64,000 nucleotides of DNA, from assembly GCA_029204225.1 (NCBI GenBank), contig CM055100.1, forward strand, positions 17,929,650 through 17,993,649. The letters are read 5' to 3'. Origin of the DNA: Diphasiastrum complanatum. Lineage: Eukaryota > Streptophyta > Lycopodiopsida > Lycopodiales > Lycopodiaceae. The notes under the pieces were generated by a model. It worked only from the letters and a program-made list of their open reading frames with translations, did no database searches and was not told the DNA's origin. Shown here piece after piece: positions 32,506-43,873 of this stretch (the first letter of the stretch is position 1; each line of letters begins with the position of its first letter). A program made the translations under genes and the position numbers.

Positions 32506-33120
32506 TTGCCTACTTTGTGAAAACTCCTTGTATTTTTGCAGAGTTAGTTTCTTCGCTTGTCATTGAGTTGGTTCATTTCTGCAAGTCACGAAATAAAGAC
32601 ACGTAAAGAATGCTAAGTATCTGAATCTGACATAGTCGAGTTTTTTGCCTATGTGATTCCTGTGTATTCCTATGAGTGAGCAAGAGTAAGATTAACCAAC
32701 AAGAACCACCCTTATTGAATGATTGTTGTGAGAGATGTGATTATTGAATGATTGTTGGATCGAATCAATCTCTCACTTGATTCCAATAGCAAAGATACTA
32801 CTGATACCATGATGGACATGTAAGCCAAAAGATGAATTGATTCCAAACAAGATTTGTGTCACTTTCCACTCTAAGTTTGCACTAACAAAATCTAGAAAGA
32901 TCGACCTATTGTATTATCAAGCCATTGAGCTCAATGTGAATCTAAGTTGTTTGATAAAATTGTGTGTATTTTTAGTTTTGAGTTCATTTGGTGAATGTAT
33001 TGTGTGCTCTTGCCTTGAGATTGGCAATCTAGCATTCTTGATCTAATCAAGCATTTGTTTGGTGCAATCACACATCCTTTACAAACATTAATCACATGCT
33101 TTCTGGATCCTCCACACATG

Positions 33121-33760
33121 TGAAATTGGCACCTAGCTACACTCGCGATAGTTCAAATTTTATTTCTATAACTCGAGATAACTTGAATTTGATACCTACA
33201 TGCGAGAAGGCTCAATTTTGATCCTTATCACTCGACATGGCTCATTGAATGATCAAATCAACAAGAATTGAGTTTAGTGCACTCAAATTGAATGATGAAT
33301 AAGAATATGAATATCATGCATAGAATTGATGGAATTGGCACCTACACTCGCGATAGCTCATATTTTATTTCTATCACTCGAGATAACTTGAATTTGATAC
33401 CTACATGCGAGAAGGCTCAATTTTGATCCTCAACACTCGACATGGCTCATTGAATGATCAATCAACAAGTATTGAGTTTAGTGCACTCAAATTGCTGAAT
33501 TTCATCCCTTATTGATGGAATTGATCCATGTCACACAAGATAGCTTCAATTTGATGTTTGTCAATTGAGATAGGCTATAACTCAAATTTGACCCCTTGAA
33601 ATTGCTCTTTGTGTGATCAAATTAGAAGAATTTTGAGTTTAGGATAATTATATAGCTCACATTTCATGCCTATGACTAAAGCTAGTTGAGATTTAATGCC
33701 TTACATGCAATTTTGGTCATTATCGTTCGACAAGGCTAATTGATTGCTAAAATTAAATCA
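33121..33760. repeat. Satellite-like tandem repeat, ~210-bp period
   Basis: Two clear units begin AATTGGCACCTA..CTACACTCGCGATAG at about 33124 and 33333. They share ACTCGAGATAACTTGAATTT, CATGCGAGAAGGCTCAATTT and CTCGACATGGCTCATTGAAT. At least one more degraded unit follows to about 33760. No coding function. Confidence 0.88.
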
Positions 33761-34159
33761 ATTTCAAGTATAGTACATTCCAAAGTTTTTGAGTTCAACG
33801 TCTTATTAATGGAATTGACCCTTATCACATGAGATAAGTGTATCACTCGAGGTAGCTCAATTTTGGACCTTATCACTACAAAAATTGAACGTCAAGAACA
33901 TCTTGTATGAAAATTACACAAGGATGTATATGGACTAAAATAGTCCCCAATTGCAAAAGCCCGATTCCATAAAATTATTCTCTTCTTCATCCAAAATAGG
34001 TTCAATCCCAAGTTTCTAGCTCGACAAATTCGAATGTTACATGGGGGAGAGATAGCAGAGGGAGTACCAAGGGGAGTCACATCCGCAAGGGTTTGAGTGA
34101 GAGGAGTTTCATGAATGGAAGATAAATGAGAGGGGTCTAAACCATTTCTATTCATTCAT

Positions 34160-34340
34160 CCATTTATGTTCCTAAACTCTAAAGTCTAAACACTAAACCC
34201 TTAATCCTACATTCTGCATCCTAAACCCTAAACCCTGCATCGTTTACCCCGTATCCAAAACTCTATACCCCAAATTTCAAATCCTATTCTTTCAATCTTA
34301 AAATCCATAGTCTAAATCCTACATCCTAAACCCTAAAAGC
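34160..34340. repeat. Degenerate telomere-like CCTAAACC tract
   Basis: Repeated (A)CCCTAAA and AATCCTAC variants such as CCTAAACCCTAAACCCTGCA form a low-complexity stretch. It is interstitial and imperfect, not a telomere. Confidence 0.7.
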
Positions 34341-34524
34341 CAAATCATGTAACTTGAATTCTAAAACATGTATCCCAAATCCTACACCCCAAACGCACAA
34401 CCATGAATCCATTCTACATTTCTCATTCTATTCAATTCTAGGCATCCTATTCCTATTCTTATTCATCATTCATTTTCATATTCCTTCAACATTAAATCAT
34501 TCATTCTTATTCTACCTATATTCA

Positions 34525-34690
34525 ATGCCTATCTCATTCATATTTTCAAAACAATTTATCCCTATCCTATTATTGTTCCTATTCCTATTCCTACTCATTC
34601 ATCCATTCATGTTCTTAAGCCCCAATCCCTAAAATCTAAACCCTAAACCCTGAACATCATACACCAAATTCTATATCCCAAATCCCCAAC
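34525..34690. repeat. ~164-bp repeat, copy 2
   Basis: It is a direct copy of 32342-32505, with CTAAACCCTAAACCCTGAAC. Its right end coincides with the breakpoint of the adjacent copia fragment. Confidence 0.9.
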
Positions 34691-34692
34691 CA

Positions 34693-35228
34693 TCAAACTC
34701 AACTTTGAGGCCTTTACTTACCAATTAACTCACACTAAGCAAATTCTTGGTAATAGATGGAATGAACAAAACATTCTCCAAATGAACATTCCTATTTATA
34801 GAAAGAGAAATAGGAATTGTGCCAATCCCTTTGATTGCACACTCACCATCATTGGCCGTGTAGATCACCCTCTTGTCATCTCCATATGCCAACAAAGAAG
34901 TGAAGTACTCTTTGTGAAAAGTCATGTGTGAACTTGCTCCACTATCAATCCACCATGGATCTAGTTCTCCATCATTAGCAAGCATACATGAAGACACACA
35001 AAAGCATCATCATTTGCATTTGAGTAAGATTACCTTGCTTGTCTCCTTGATCTCTCTTCTTCTTGTAGCACTCTCACTTGTAAAGTGTCCTTTGATGCCA
35101 CAATAGAAGTAATTGAGCTTTGATCTATCTTTATTTTTGCCATCTGAAGAATCTTCTCCTTGATCTTGCCCTTTAGACCACTTGCTTTTGCTTTTGCCCT
35201 TGAAGAACATAGCCTCCTCTCCAACTTG
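34693..35228 (-). pseudogene. Copia gag-protease fragment, same family as 50.4-51.7 kb
   Basis: On the minus strand it reads SKWSKGQDQGEDSSDGKNKD, YFYCGIKGHFTSE, SSCMLANDGELDPWWIDSGA, SHMTFHKEYFTSLLAYGDD, IGTIPISLS and LFIPSITKNLLSVS. Frameshifts break it after the zinc knuckle. The first knuckle Cys is replaced by Tyr. It stops at the repeat junction at 34690. Confidence 0.9.
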
Positions 35229-35745
35229 CACTACAACACCCGCCGTGATTTGCAACATCTTTGGCGATGTGAATCGCGAGTTTAATTTTTTTTTTGATTC
35301 GTCGCGGACTCCGTAAAACACGTCACAATGAGAATGTTGGATTTCGATGTCTTTAGAACACATCAGAATCTGGCAGGTATAGCATGCCGGGCGGACTCCC
35401 GAAGCATCAGTAGAATCGTCGGACGTTGGGAGCCACGTGGGACATCGAAATCCGACATCCGTGTCCAACGTGGCTGATCTGACGTGGACGTCGGAATTCG
35501 ATGTCCAATTAGCACGTCGGAATTCGACCTCTGTTCCACAAAAAATTTCAGAGAACTGTCCAAAAATGTCCGACGTCCCCTCGACGTGAGTCTGACGTAT
35601 AATGGGACATTGGAATCCGACATCCAATATAGATGTCAGATTCCGACGTCTGTTAACAGAATGTCATAAAAAAACGTTTGACGATGGGTGTCCGACGGAT
35701 ATCCGACATCTGCCTGACGTGTCTTTGTGTCAGAATCTGACGTCT
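35229..35745. mobile_element. CACTA-like palindrome-rich segment, one terminus seen
   Basis: It starts CACTACAACACCCGCCG, similar to CACTA-transposon ends. It carries about nine copies of an imperfect palindrome around GAYGTCGGAATTCGAYGTC (for example at 35407, 35440, 35484, 35511, 35606, 35632 and 35690), like CACTA subterminal repeats. No matching TAGTG end is found on the right, where copia gag sequence begins. Class assignment is tentative. Confidence 0.45.
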
Positions 35746-37012
35746 CGTGATGATCAATTATCAAGCTCTAAAGGTGGAAAGAAGAACAAAGCCAAACTCA
35801 AGTGCTTCTTTTGTGGAAAGAAGGGGCATTTTGCAGCCGAGTGTTACAAGAAAAAGAATGCACAAGGAGAGAGCAAACAAGGCAACCTCACCCTTGAGGA
35901 AGATGAGGATGAAGTGGATTCATTCTTGATGGCATCTACATCAACATTCAAGAGCTACTCCAATGACACATGGTGGATTGATAGTGGGGCTAGTTCCCAC
36001 ATGACATTCCAAAAGGATTTTTCCTCAACTCTTGTACCTTCTGTAGGTTGTAAAAAGTCTATTCTAACAGTAAGTGATCAAGAATGTAGAATAGATGGAG
36101 TGGGAACTATTCCCTTAAGTCTTGGATCCTCTAAAAGAGTAGATCTTGATAACGTACTCTATGTCCCTACACTCACTAAGAATTTGTTAAGTGTAGGACA
36201 ATTGATGGATGATGGTTTAGATGTCCATTTTAAGCAAGCTGTTTGCTCCATAATGATGAATGATACTTGCATTGTAAAGGGATTCAAGCAAGGAAGGCTT
36301 TTCAAGCTAGATGCTAATGTTTTTCTTGGAAGTGTGAACATGGTGAAGGAGGAGCTCAATCAAGTGGAGCTTTGGCATAAGAGGTTGGGCCATCCCAACT
36401 TCAAATCAATGGAGATGCTATGCACCAAGGATCTTGCTCTCGGCCTTCCAAAGACACTCTCAAAGTGTGGAAAAAGATGTGAAGCTTGTAGCCTCTCAAA
36501 GGCACACAAGCTACCTTTCGTTAACTCTTCCACTAGATCTACAAAAGCATTAGATCTCATTCATAGTGATGTGCACTCTTTTTCTCAAGAATCTAATGGA
36601 GGTGCATCTATGTATGTATCTTTTATTGATGATTACTCTAGATACACTTGGATTGATCTTTGGATTCCAAAAGTAAAGTGTTTGAAGCTTTTGCTAAGTT
36701 CAAAACTCTAGTTGAAAATCAACTTGATGCTAGAATTAAAGTATTGAGGAGTGATAATGGTGGAGAGTATATCTCCACCAAGATGATAGAGTTTTGTAAA
36801 TCCAATGGCATTAAAAGAGAGCTTACATGTACTTATAGTCCTCAACAAAATGGTATAGCCGAGAGAATGAATAGAACATTTTGTGAGTGTGCAAAGGCTT
36901 TAAGGCTAGATGCATCTCTACCTAAGTCTTTTTGGGGAGAGGCTATTATTTGTGCATCTTATTTGTGTAATATATTGCCATGTAAGCCCATTGGACCCCA
37001 TATCCTATTGTG
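35746..37012 (+). pseudogene. Copia gag-protease-integrase fragment
   Basis: It contains an intact zinc knuckle CFFCGKKGHFAAEC, a protease motif TWWIDSGASSHMT, a pre-integrase region LWHKRLGHPNFKSME and the integrase motifs IHSDV and FIDDYSRYTW. After a frameshift near 36660 come VLRSDNGGEY and NGIAERMNRTF. It breaks off at about 37012 (CNILPCKPIGP), before the integrase end and RT. It faces away from the copia fragment at 34693-35228. Confidence 0.93.
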
Positions 37013-37135
37013 AGACGACATCCATTGATTTAGTTAATTTTCTTTGTTGGAAAATGATTGTTTTGCCGCTTCTATTCCTATCTTTCATGTTGAATCTACA
37101 GATACGTTCTTAACTCATGGTGGCAAGTCAACAAG

Positions 37136-37320
37136 CCCTCAAATCATTTTACTCTTTATAAATTTTTTCTATATCAATTAGAGCAAGTTAAATATACCAT
37201 TTCTTATTTTGATATGGAGTGATGTGCCCTCAAATCAAATCAATTTACTCTTTATGACTTTTCTATATTCGTGAAAGTAGGCTATTGTACCCTTTCTTAT
37301 TTCGATATGAAGTAAAGAGG
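37136..37320. repeat. ~93-bp tandem duplication
   Basis: CCCTCAAATCA...TTTACTCTTTAT...CTATAT and TATACC.TTTCTTATTTTGATATG occur in two consecutive units beginning near 37136 and 37229. Confidence 0.8.
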
Positions 37321-37330
37321 GGCTACTTTG

Positions 37331-37333
<3 letters not shown>

Positions 37334-37427
<94 letters not shown>
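37334..37427. repeat. Compound (CT)n(AC)n microsatellite
   Basis: About 59 bp of CT are followed directly by about 35 bp of AC. Confidence 0.98.
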
Positions 37428-37429
<2 letters not shown>

Positions 37430-39467
37430 TCTCAATGTGCTTCACTTAATAGACTAGTTTCAAGTATGAGAAAGAGTGTTATCTCAATCCAAAACATTAT
37501 TGATGATTTATAAAACTTGCTCATTTGCAATGAATTATTGCTTTTTGAAGAGTACATCATGTACACCATATAAAAGGGGATGGTGTGTTTATATCATATA
37601 TACCATATAAAAAGAAGTGTAAACAATGCCCAAGCTAACAAATTATGTACACAACTATGTCGAGCATTCTTAACCAGCCTCATCAACTTCATATGTTTCA
37701 ATGTGCAGTTTAATCACCCACTGACTTTTCAGATCTTGCAAAAGCTACATCTGACCAGGAGAAAATAAAAAAAACTCCAAGTTTCAACATGGAGATTCTG
37801 TAAAAAATGGTCCAAGAAAAAAAAAACGTCATACAGTGTTCAGATTATTTACACAGCATCCAAAACAATACTGATAAAGCAAAGCAAAGCTAAAAACAAG
37901 AAAAAACCTTGTGAAGAAAAAAAAAGGAATTTTAAAAATCAAGATAAGTAACACAAACAAATGGTTGGAAATAATCCGTTACCTCAACCAGATGTTGGAG
38001 GCTACACCCAGAGCTGGAGGGGTGGTGTGCTCAAGGTGAATCTATATAGGTCCATTAGTCATGAGTAGAGAATGAAGGCAGAATAGAGTTGCAAAAATGG
38101 CCTCCAAGGAGTTCAGCTTACATGTGAAAGGGACTTCAATTATGCAAAGATCGAAAATGTCTAAATAAGAGTTTGACAAGGGCAGCAGTTGTTCACATGG
38201 GTCTCAAAACATATAGATTATTCTCACAAAATGCATAAATTTTGATTAGTACATGCAATTATTTTGCACATTGATTCTGAGAATTAATGCACAAAATGAC
38301 TACTATAATTGAGTGGTTTTAGATCTAAAACTGAAATCATGTCTAATTGTTTTTGTTAGGAAAAATTGGTGTCTCAATACTATGGTCAAGTGCAACCTTG
38401 GAATGTTGGTGTATAAGAGCTCCTCCTGACTGATGCAATCATCTCAAACCCAATAGAAACTATTCTACAACTAAGATCACAATAATTGAAGCAGGTTGAA
38501 CCATGACAAGATCAGACATATTTGAGATAGTTGCAGGACACCACAAGAAGAAATGCAGGCCACAAAGTGCCGCAAAAATTTAAAACACTAATATATAAGG
38601 CTTCATGAGATCTTAAGGCTAGCAACGTTGACTACATATTCATGAACATCCCAAACAGATATGAAATATTTGATCATAAATCTGCACCTCCTCAAAACAT
38701 GTGCCCCAGGCACTATGGCTTTGACTAATGTAGTACCAGGTTTCAGCATGAAGTTTTGAATTGCATAAAAGATACCGCTATCCTTCACATACCTCAAAGA
38801 CAACCCAACTAACTACACAATCCCTGTAGCTTGAAAAGTGTCTTATTGCAGCTGACCAAATGGCAAACAACAAAAGAAATTTAAGCATTTTCAGAGGTCA
38901 GACGCAATCATTCTTTTCAAATATTACTATGGTGACACAGATTTCACAGTAGACAAACATACCACCTGAATTTTCACTAACAAGCATAAATGTTGAGAGC
39001 CTGGTCCCCATTATGGATCTAGAACAGGCAAGGGAAAAGGCATCCAATTGCTGCTTTGGTTAGAAAAGTGAACAGAGAGACATATTCAACCAAGAGATTA
39101 AAAGACTCATGGAATCAACACTAGATATCCTCTGTTTGCATCGTACTTTATTCATGAGCAGCTAATATGCTAGCGAGAGGTCCTAGACATCTCACAACAC
39201 AACAATCTGGTAGAAAAATTTGAAAACAGAGTCTTAAAACAAAGCAACTAATAACATCACCAGAAGGTCCAATGACTGGCAATCAAGTTTGTTCTCTTTG
39301 CCAAAAATAGAAATCAGTAATCAAAACAGCACGGACCTCGTCCTGTAGTAAATTCTGATAAACTGAACCAATTCCTTGTTGAGATAAATGGTTCCCTAAT
39401 GAAGGTAGAAAAGATTCATCCAAAAATCAGGCTATCTAAAAGTGAATAATGCACAAAATTGGACAAT
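37428..39467. other. Intergenic sequence downstream of RABA
   Basis: No coding domain is recognised. The right part should include the RABA 3' UTR and polyadenylation region. Confidence 0.5.
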
Positions 39468-39912
39468 TTAAGATGTACAACAAGCCTTTTTCTCGACTTT
39501 TATGTCATCATCAACTCCTGGAAGAACTATTTTGGATCCGGTTAGCAATGAAGTGTTCCCATCTCCTTGTGCTTCATTGGCAATCAAAGCCTTCTTGCTG
39601 ACAATTTTGTAAATCTCAGTTAAGACTGTGAAGAAAGCATTCTCAACATTAGTGGCTTCTAGTGCAGATGTCTCAATGAAACATAGTTCTTCTTTTTCAG
39701 CATATTCCGTGGCTTCTTCTGTTGAAACAGCTCTCAGGCTATCCAAGTCAGCCTTATTACCAACCAGCATAATAACAATATTATTGTCAGCATGACCCTT
39801 CAGCTCTTCAAGCCAGCGAGTAACATGGTCAAAAGTTTGCCGCTTAGTTATGTCATACACCAACATTGCACCAACAGCACCCCTATAATATGCACTTGTA
39901 ATAGCCCTGTAT
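39468..39912 (-). CDS. RABA: RABA exon 2
   Basis: The acceptor is TTTCAG|ATACAG. It encodes [20 protein letters not shown] through the CCTS prenylation tail and a stop at 39468. Confidence 0.95.
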
Positions 39913-40856
39913 CTGAAAAAGGAAAAATGTTTCAAGAAGTTGTAATAGTTGCACTAGAAGCCATTTGGGCATTAGATTTCAGGATAGCACGCTATGCTAC
40001 ATAAAGCTGGTTAAATATTCAATAACTTTTCAAGAGTATTTCTTCTGAAATTGGACTCTAATACTGATACTCTAGCAAAAGCTTGTCCACGGCTTATAAA
40101 ATGAATGTATGCCTGAAAACTGTTAGCGCATCATGTACTGTTGGTTCAAAATCAATGATACTGGAAGTTGACGACTGAAATGCACAGTAGAACTCAGAAA
40201 TCTACCTATCAAGTAACTCAGATGAACCTGCCCCCTACAAAATACATTGATGGAACGTATTAAAACAGTGGAGCTTCGGCGCATATAGGACCATACTCTT
40301 CAGGAAAACTAGGACATATCCTGATCCTTACACACCTAATTCTGAACTAGCGAGCAAACAATTCCAGATTCTCGGCAATGTAAAAAGGAATATCAAAGAA
40401 ATATCTAATCAACAACTTATAGATAACCTAGCCAACCTGCGCTTATCAATTTTTGGAAGAAGAATATGGGGATTCTATTCTGCAGTGTCAAGTTTGGCCA
40501 CAACTAAGCCATTAGATCTGACTAAACTGGTGAACATTGTCTTATATAGGACGGGGACAAACCAGCCCAAAGAAGAAAAACACATAGTGATCATGCAGAT
40601 GAAGAGAGAAATATAGCTCTACTGACCTCTCTTGACCAGCTGTGTCCCAGATCTGAGCCTTAATGGTCTTGTGATCAACCACAATGGTACGCGTCTGGAA
40701 CTCCACCCCAATTGTGGACTTGGATTCCAGGCTGAACTCATTACGCGAAAATCTGGATAAGAGCTGAGACTTGCCCACCGCTGAATCTCCGATCAACACT
40801 ATCTTGAACACATAATCAATCTTCTGCTCATAATCACCAAAGCTATTCTTCATCAT
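39468..40856 (-). CDS. RABA: Rab GTPase, RABA (Rab11-like) group, RABA4-type
   Basis: Join(40627-40856, 39468-39912), complement: 675 nt, 224 aa. It has all G-box motifs: GDSAVGKSQ (P-loop), TIGVEF (switch I/effector), WDTAGQE (switch II), GNKAD (base recognition) and ETSAL. The C-terminus ends KKACCTS, a double-Cys geranylgeranylation signal. Plant RABA proteins direct traffic between the trans-Golgi network/recycling endosome and the plasma membrane. [19 protein letters not shown] and EFQTRT favour RABA4 over RABA2 or RABA5. The single intron splits the Arg codon after GQE, as in other plant RABA genes. An in-frame ATG 7 codons upstream (40877) is a possible alternative start. Confidence 0.95.
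40627..40856 (-). CDS. RABA: RABA exon 1
   Basis: It encodes [17 protein letters not shown] through WDTAGQE plus two bases of Arg. The donor is GAG AG|GTCAGT. Confidence 0.94.
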
Positions 40857-41556
40857 TCTGTTGTGTCTGATCCACAACCCAACAGGAACTCTACCCCCGG
40901 GAGGGATCTGATCGCTTCCCAGTTGCTTTCAAACCATCCTAGTGATCAATCGACACAGCTATCTGCTGTTTGATCATATTTTTATGGAAAGCTGATCTAA
41001 TCCACACAGCTATCTGCTGCTGTTGATCAGATTTTCACAAAAAGTTGATCTACTAAATCAAAATCAAAACCCAGATAGGATGATGATTCGAAGAAAGCAA
41101 CAGAAACCCATTTCCAAAATAGCAAAACTGGAGTTGGGTGCTCATGCGATCCAGCAGGGAAGGCAGCAGCAATCCAGCTCCAGATCTACTACAAATACAA
41201 ATAAATTGCAGTCTGAGCTTGAAATTTTAGACACAATAGATTCTGTCAAAAAACGTAGCAAACCCAGACCTATACTCTCCCTTCTGGATCTTACTTGCAT
41301 GCACATATCTTAGCCCGCCTCCTTGGATGTCAGCCACGTAGTTTGATGATTAGATGTCAGAAGAACGTGGAAGAATCTTGATGGTCTTTCGAAGGTATCC
41401 AACGCTGTCAAATAGAGAAGCCCTCCTGCCATCAAGAGGACGTATTTTTCTCTGTTCGTAGCCACATGCTCAATAGGGGAGGTAGTGCCCCCATCCATTT
41501 TTGGATGCCCAAGGGTGTGTGCTTTGAAGTCTCAAGCCATTACCACAAACTTAATA

Positions 41557-41629
41557 TGGAAGGAGCCGGGCACAGGCCATTCTACCCGGTAAGGATTTTC
41601 AAAAAAGGCCTGTGCCCGGCTCATTCCAT
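41557..41629. repeat. Inverted repeat, ~23 bp arms
   Basis: GAGCCGGGCACAGGCC (41563-41578) and GGCCTGTGCCCGGCTC (41607-41622) are perfect inverted copies. One mismatch extends the match to ATGGAA/TTCCAT. The loop is 28 bp. Confidence 0.93.
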
Positions 41630-41721
41630 TGCGTAATGGAGTCTTTAACTTTTCCACATGCCATTTACAAAGCATAATCAACAGTGTGGTTTTTTTGGAC
41701 CAATGAGAAACTGCCACGTGG

Positions 41722-41770
41722 CAGTCTGACGCGGACTGAAGCGCAGTCTGACGTTCCGCGCAGTCTGACG
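41722..41770. repeat. CAGTCTGACG, three direct copies
   Basis: Copies start at 41722, 41744 and 41761 within GC-rich sequence containing CACGTGGCAG. Confidence 0.9.
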
Positions 41771-42015
41771 CGCGTTTGGAATGTGCATCAAAATTTTAAT
41801 TTTTTAAAAAAAAAAATCCAGTGACATTTTATGCTTTTTAAAAAGCCCAAAGATTGGGCGTACTCAGCATAAAGAATCCATTACTTATATATAAGGTTTA
41901 CAAAGAGTTTAAATCATAAGTTCATTTTAGGCTCTATGTGTGCATCACCGAACTAGTGTTTTGGGGTGAACTTTTCACATCCAAAATGAAAGGTCTTAGC
42001 AAAAGTCTCTAACAG

Positions 42016-42019
<4 letters not shown>

Positions 42020-42083
<64 letters not shown>
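42020..42083. repeat. (CT)n microsatellite
   Basis: It is a 64-bp CT tract leading into the first copy of the 352-bp-offset duplication. Confidence 0.98.
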
Positions 42084-42085
<2 letters not shown>

Positions 42086-42086
<1 letters not shown>

Positions 42087-42383
42087 GCTATTTCTCCTCC
42101 CCCGAATCCTTATCTCAGAGAAACTTTAAGTTGTCACGCTTTTCATCTTGAAGGCTATGCTTTGTAGAATTTCATAGCATTATGGGTATATATAGCGTTT
42201 TTTATGGGATAAATTGAAAGATATGTGTCCATCAAACACATTTCATCGGTCAAAACCCTAATCGCACATGGACCAATAAAAAGCTCTAAAACGCCCGTTT
42301 TTTCCAACACCTCACTTTATGGCTATTTTAATCTCTAAAAATCCTAAAAGAATCCAAACCCTAAAAATCCTCACAAAAACTCA

Positions 42384-42438
<55 letters not shown>

Positions 42439-42649
42439 GCTATTTCTCCTCCCCCGAACGCTAATCTCAGAGAAACTCGAAGTTGTCACGCTTTTCATCT
42501 TGAAGGTCACGCTTTGTAGAATTTCAGAACATTGATGGTATATATAGCATTTTTTATGGGATAAATTAAAAGACAAGTGTCCATCGAACACATTTCATTG
42601 GTCAAAACCCTAATCACACATGGACCAATGAAAAGCTCTGGAACACCCG
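42086..42649. repeat. Tandem duplication, 352-bp offset
   Basis: Blocks 42086-42297 and 42438-42649 align throughout (CGCTATTTCTCCTCCCCCGA, GTTGTCACGCTTTTCATCTT, GGTATATATAGC, CACATGGACCAAT). Each is preceded by a CT tract. A third partial copy of the sequence before the tract (GGCTATTTTA.TCTCTAAAAA) lies at about 43413-43475. Confidence 0.92.
42386..42435. repeat. (CT)n microsatellite
   Basis: It is a 50-bp CT tract at the start of the second duplicated block. Confidence 0.98.
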
Positions 42650-42797
42650 TTTTCTCCAAAAAAAAATCATAGAGTCACAGAAAGATGCTGAATCGAAGCA
42701 TATAGTTGATCATTGGCAAGCTAATTTTGCTACAAAAATTCATGCACAATTATTGCAGATGAGAGATAGAGACATAGAACATACATAGACAGAGAAG

Positions 42798-42801
<4 letters not shown>

Positions 42802-42864
<63 letters not shown>
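42802..42864. repeat. (GA)n microsatellite
   Basis: It is a 63-bp GA tract, opposite in strand sense to the CT tracts to its left. Confidence 0.98.
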
Positions 42865-42867
<3 letters not shown>

Positions 42868-43009
42868 GAGGAGAGGCAACGAGCAGCAGCAGAGACAGCA
42901 ACATGCAGAGAAGGCGGAGCAGAGGCAGCAACAGCGCAGCAGAGACAACAGCAGGAGGAGCAGAGGCACCGGCAGCGCAACAACAGCAACGAGGGAGCCC
43001 AGGGGAGCG

Positions 43010-43133
<124 letters not shown>

Positions 43134-43154
43134 ACGTGGGCCATACCCTCTCTG

Positions 43155-43325
43155 ATACACGTGTCATTTGCGCTTAAAGAGGGCCATATCCTTTGCCGGA
43201 CACATGTCAGTATCGCTTTAAGAAAAACAATGCATGGCCACATGTCAGATCGGCTGACAAAAAATTTACACACGTGTCGTGCAACATGTGTTCAAACATG
43301 CTGATGTGACATGACACATGTCATG
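43155..43325. repeat. ACACRTGTCA motif array, ~40-bp spacing
   Basis: CACGTGTCA or CACATGTCA occurs near 43159, 43201, 43240, 43273 (CACGTGTCG) and 43314, between CT/GA tracts. It could be a decayed minisatellite or a cluster of E-box/G-box-like sites. Confidence 0.7.
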
Positions 43326-43468
43326 TAAATACTGGCCGGTGGTGTGTATACCGTCTCCGTGTTGAGCACAAATTGGTCGATTATGCTTTTTTTTAAATAG
43401 TGGGAACATATTGGCTATTTTATTCTCTAAAAATCCTAAAAAAAAATCCCAACCCTAAAAATCCTCAC

Positions 43469-43473
<5 letters not shown>

Positions 43474-43554
<81 letters not shown>
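43474..43554. repeat. Compound (CT)n(TA)n microsatellite
   Basis: About 34 bp of CT are followed by about 47 bp of TA. Confidence 0.98.
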
Positions 43555-43556
<2 letters not shown>

Positions 43557-43873
43557 CTTTTTACTTTTAAGCTCCAAACCCTAACTTGGCTTTAGCATTT
43601 TCTTAGCATTGGTAGTAGCGTCAACACTATAGAGACATCCACCTTTATAAAGACGTTGGCTCCAATTTACGTAATATGGACTAAATAATTTTTGTTGGGA
43701 GGCACATTGTAGGAATATAATGCCTTGTCATCTTGTCTTGTCATGGTATATAGAAACACACATTATAAAGCATGATGTGTCTTGTCTCACTACAAGAAAT
43801 ATAAACCCACATTATCAAACATAGTGGGTATTTCATAAATCTAATTATTAAATTAATGATGCAACATGCAACA

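Larger units (their letters stand above)
40857..42019. other. RABA upstream region
   Basis: It should contain the RABA promoter and 5' UTR. It also holds a long hairpin (41557-41629) and CAGTCTGACG repeats, listed separately. I see no other gene. Confidence 0.45.

Noticed and set aside
33121-33500. CRISPR-like array
   Set aside because: This is a eukaryotic tandem repeat of ~210 bp with no short repeat-spacer alternation.
32400-34660. Telomere
   Set aside because: CCTAAACC tracts are short, degenerate and interstitial, with genes and elements on both sides.
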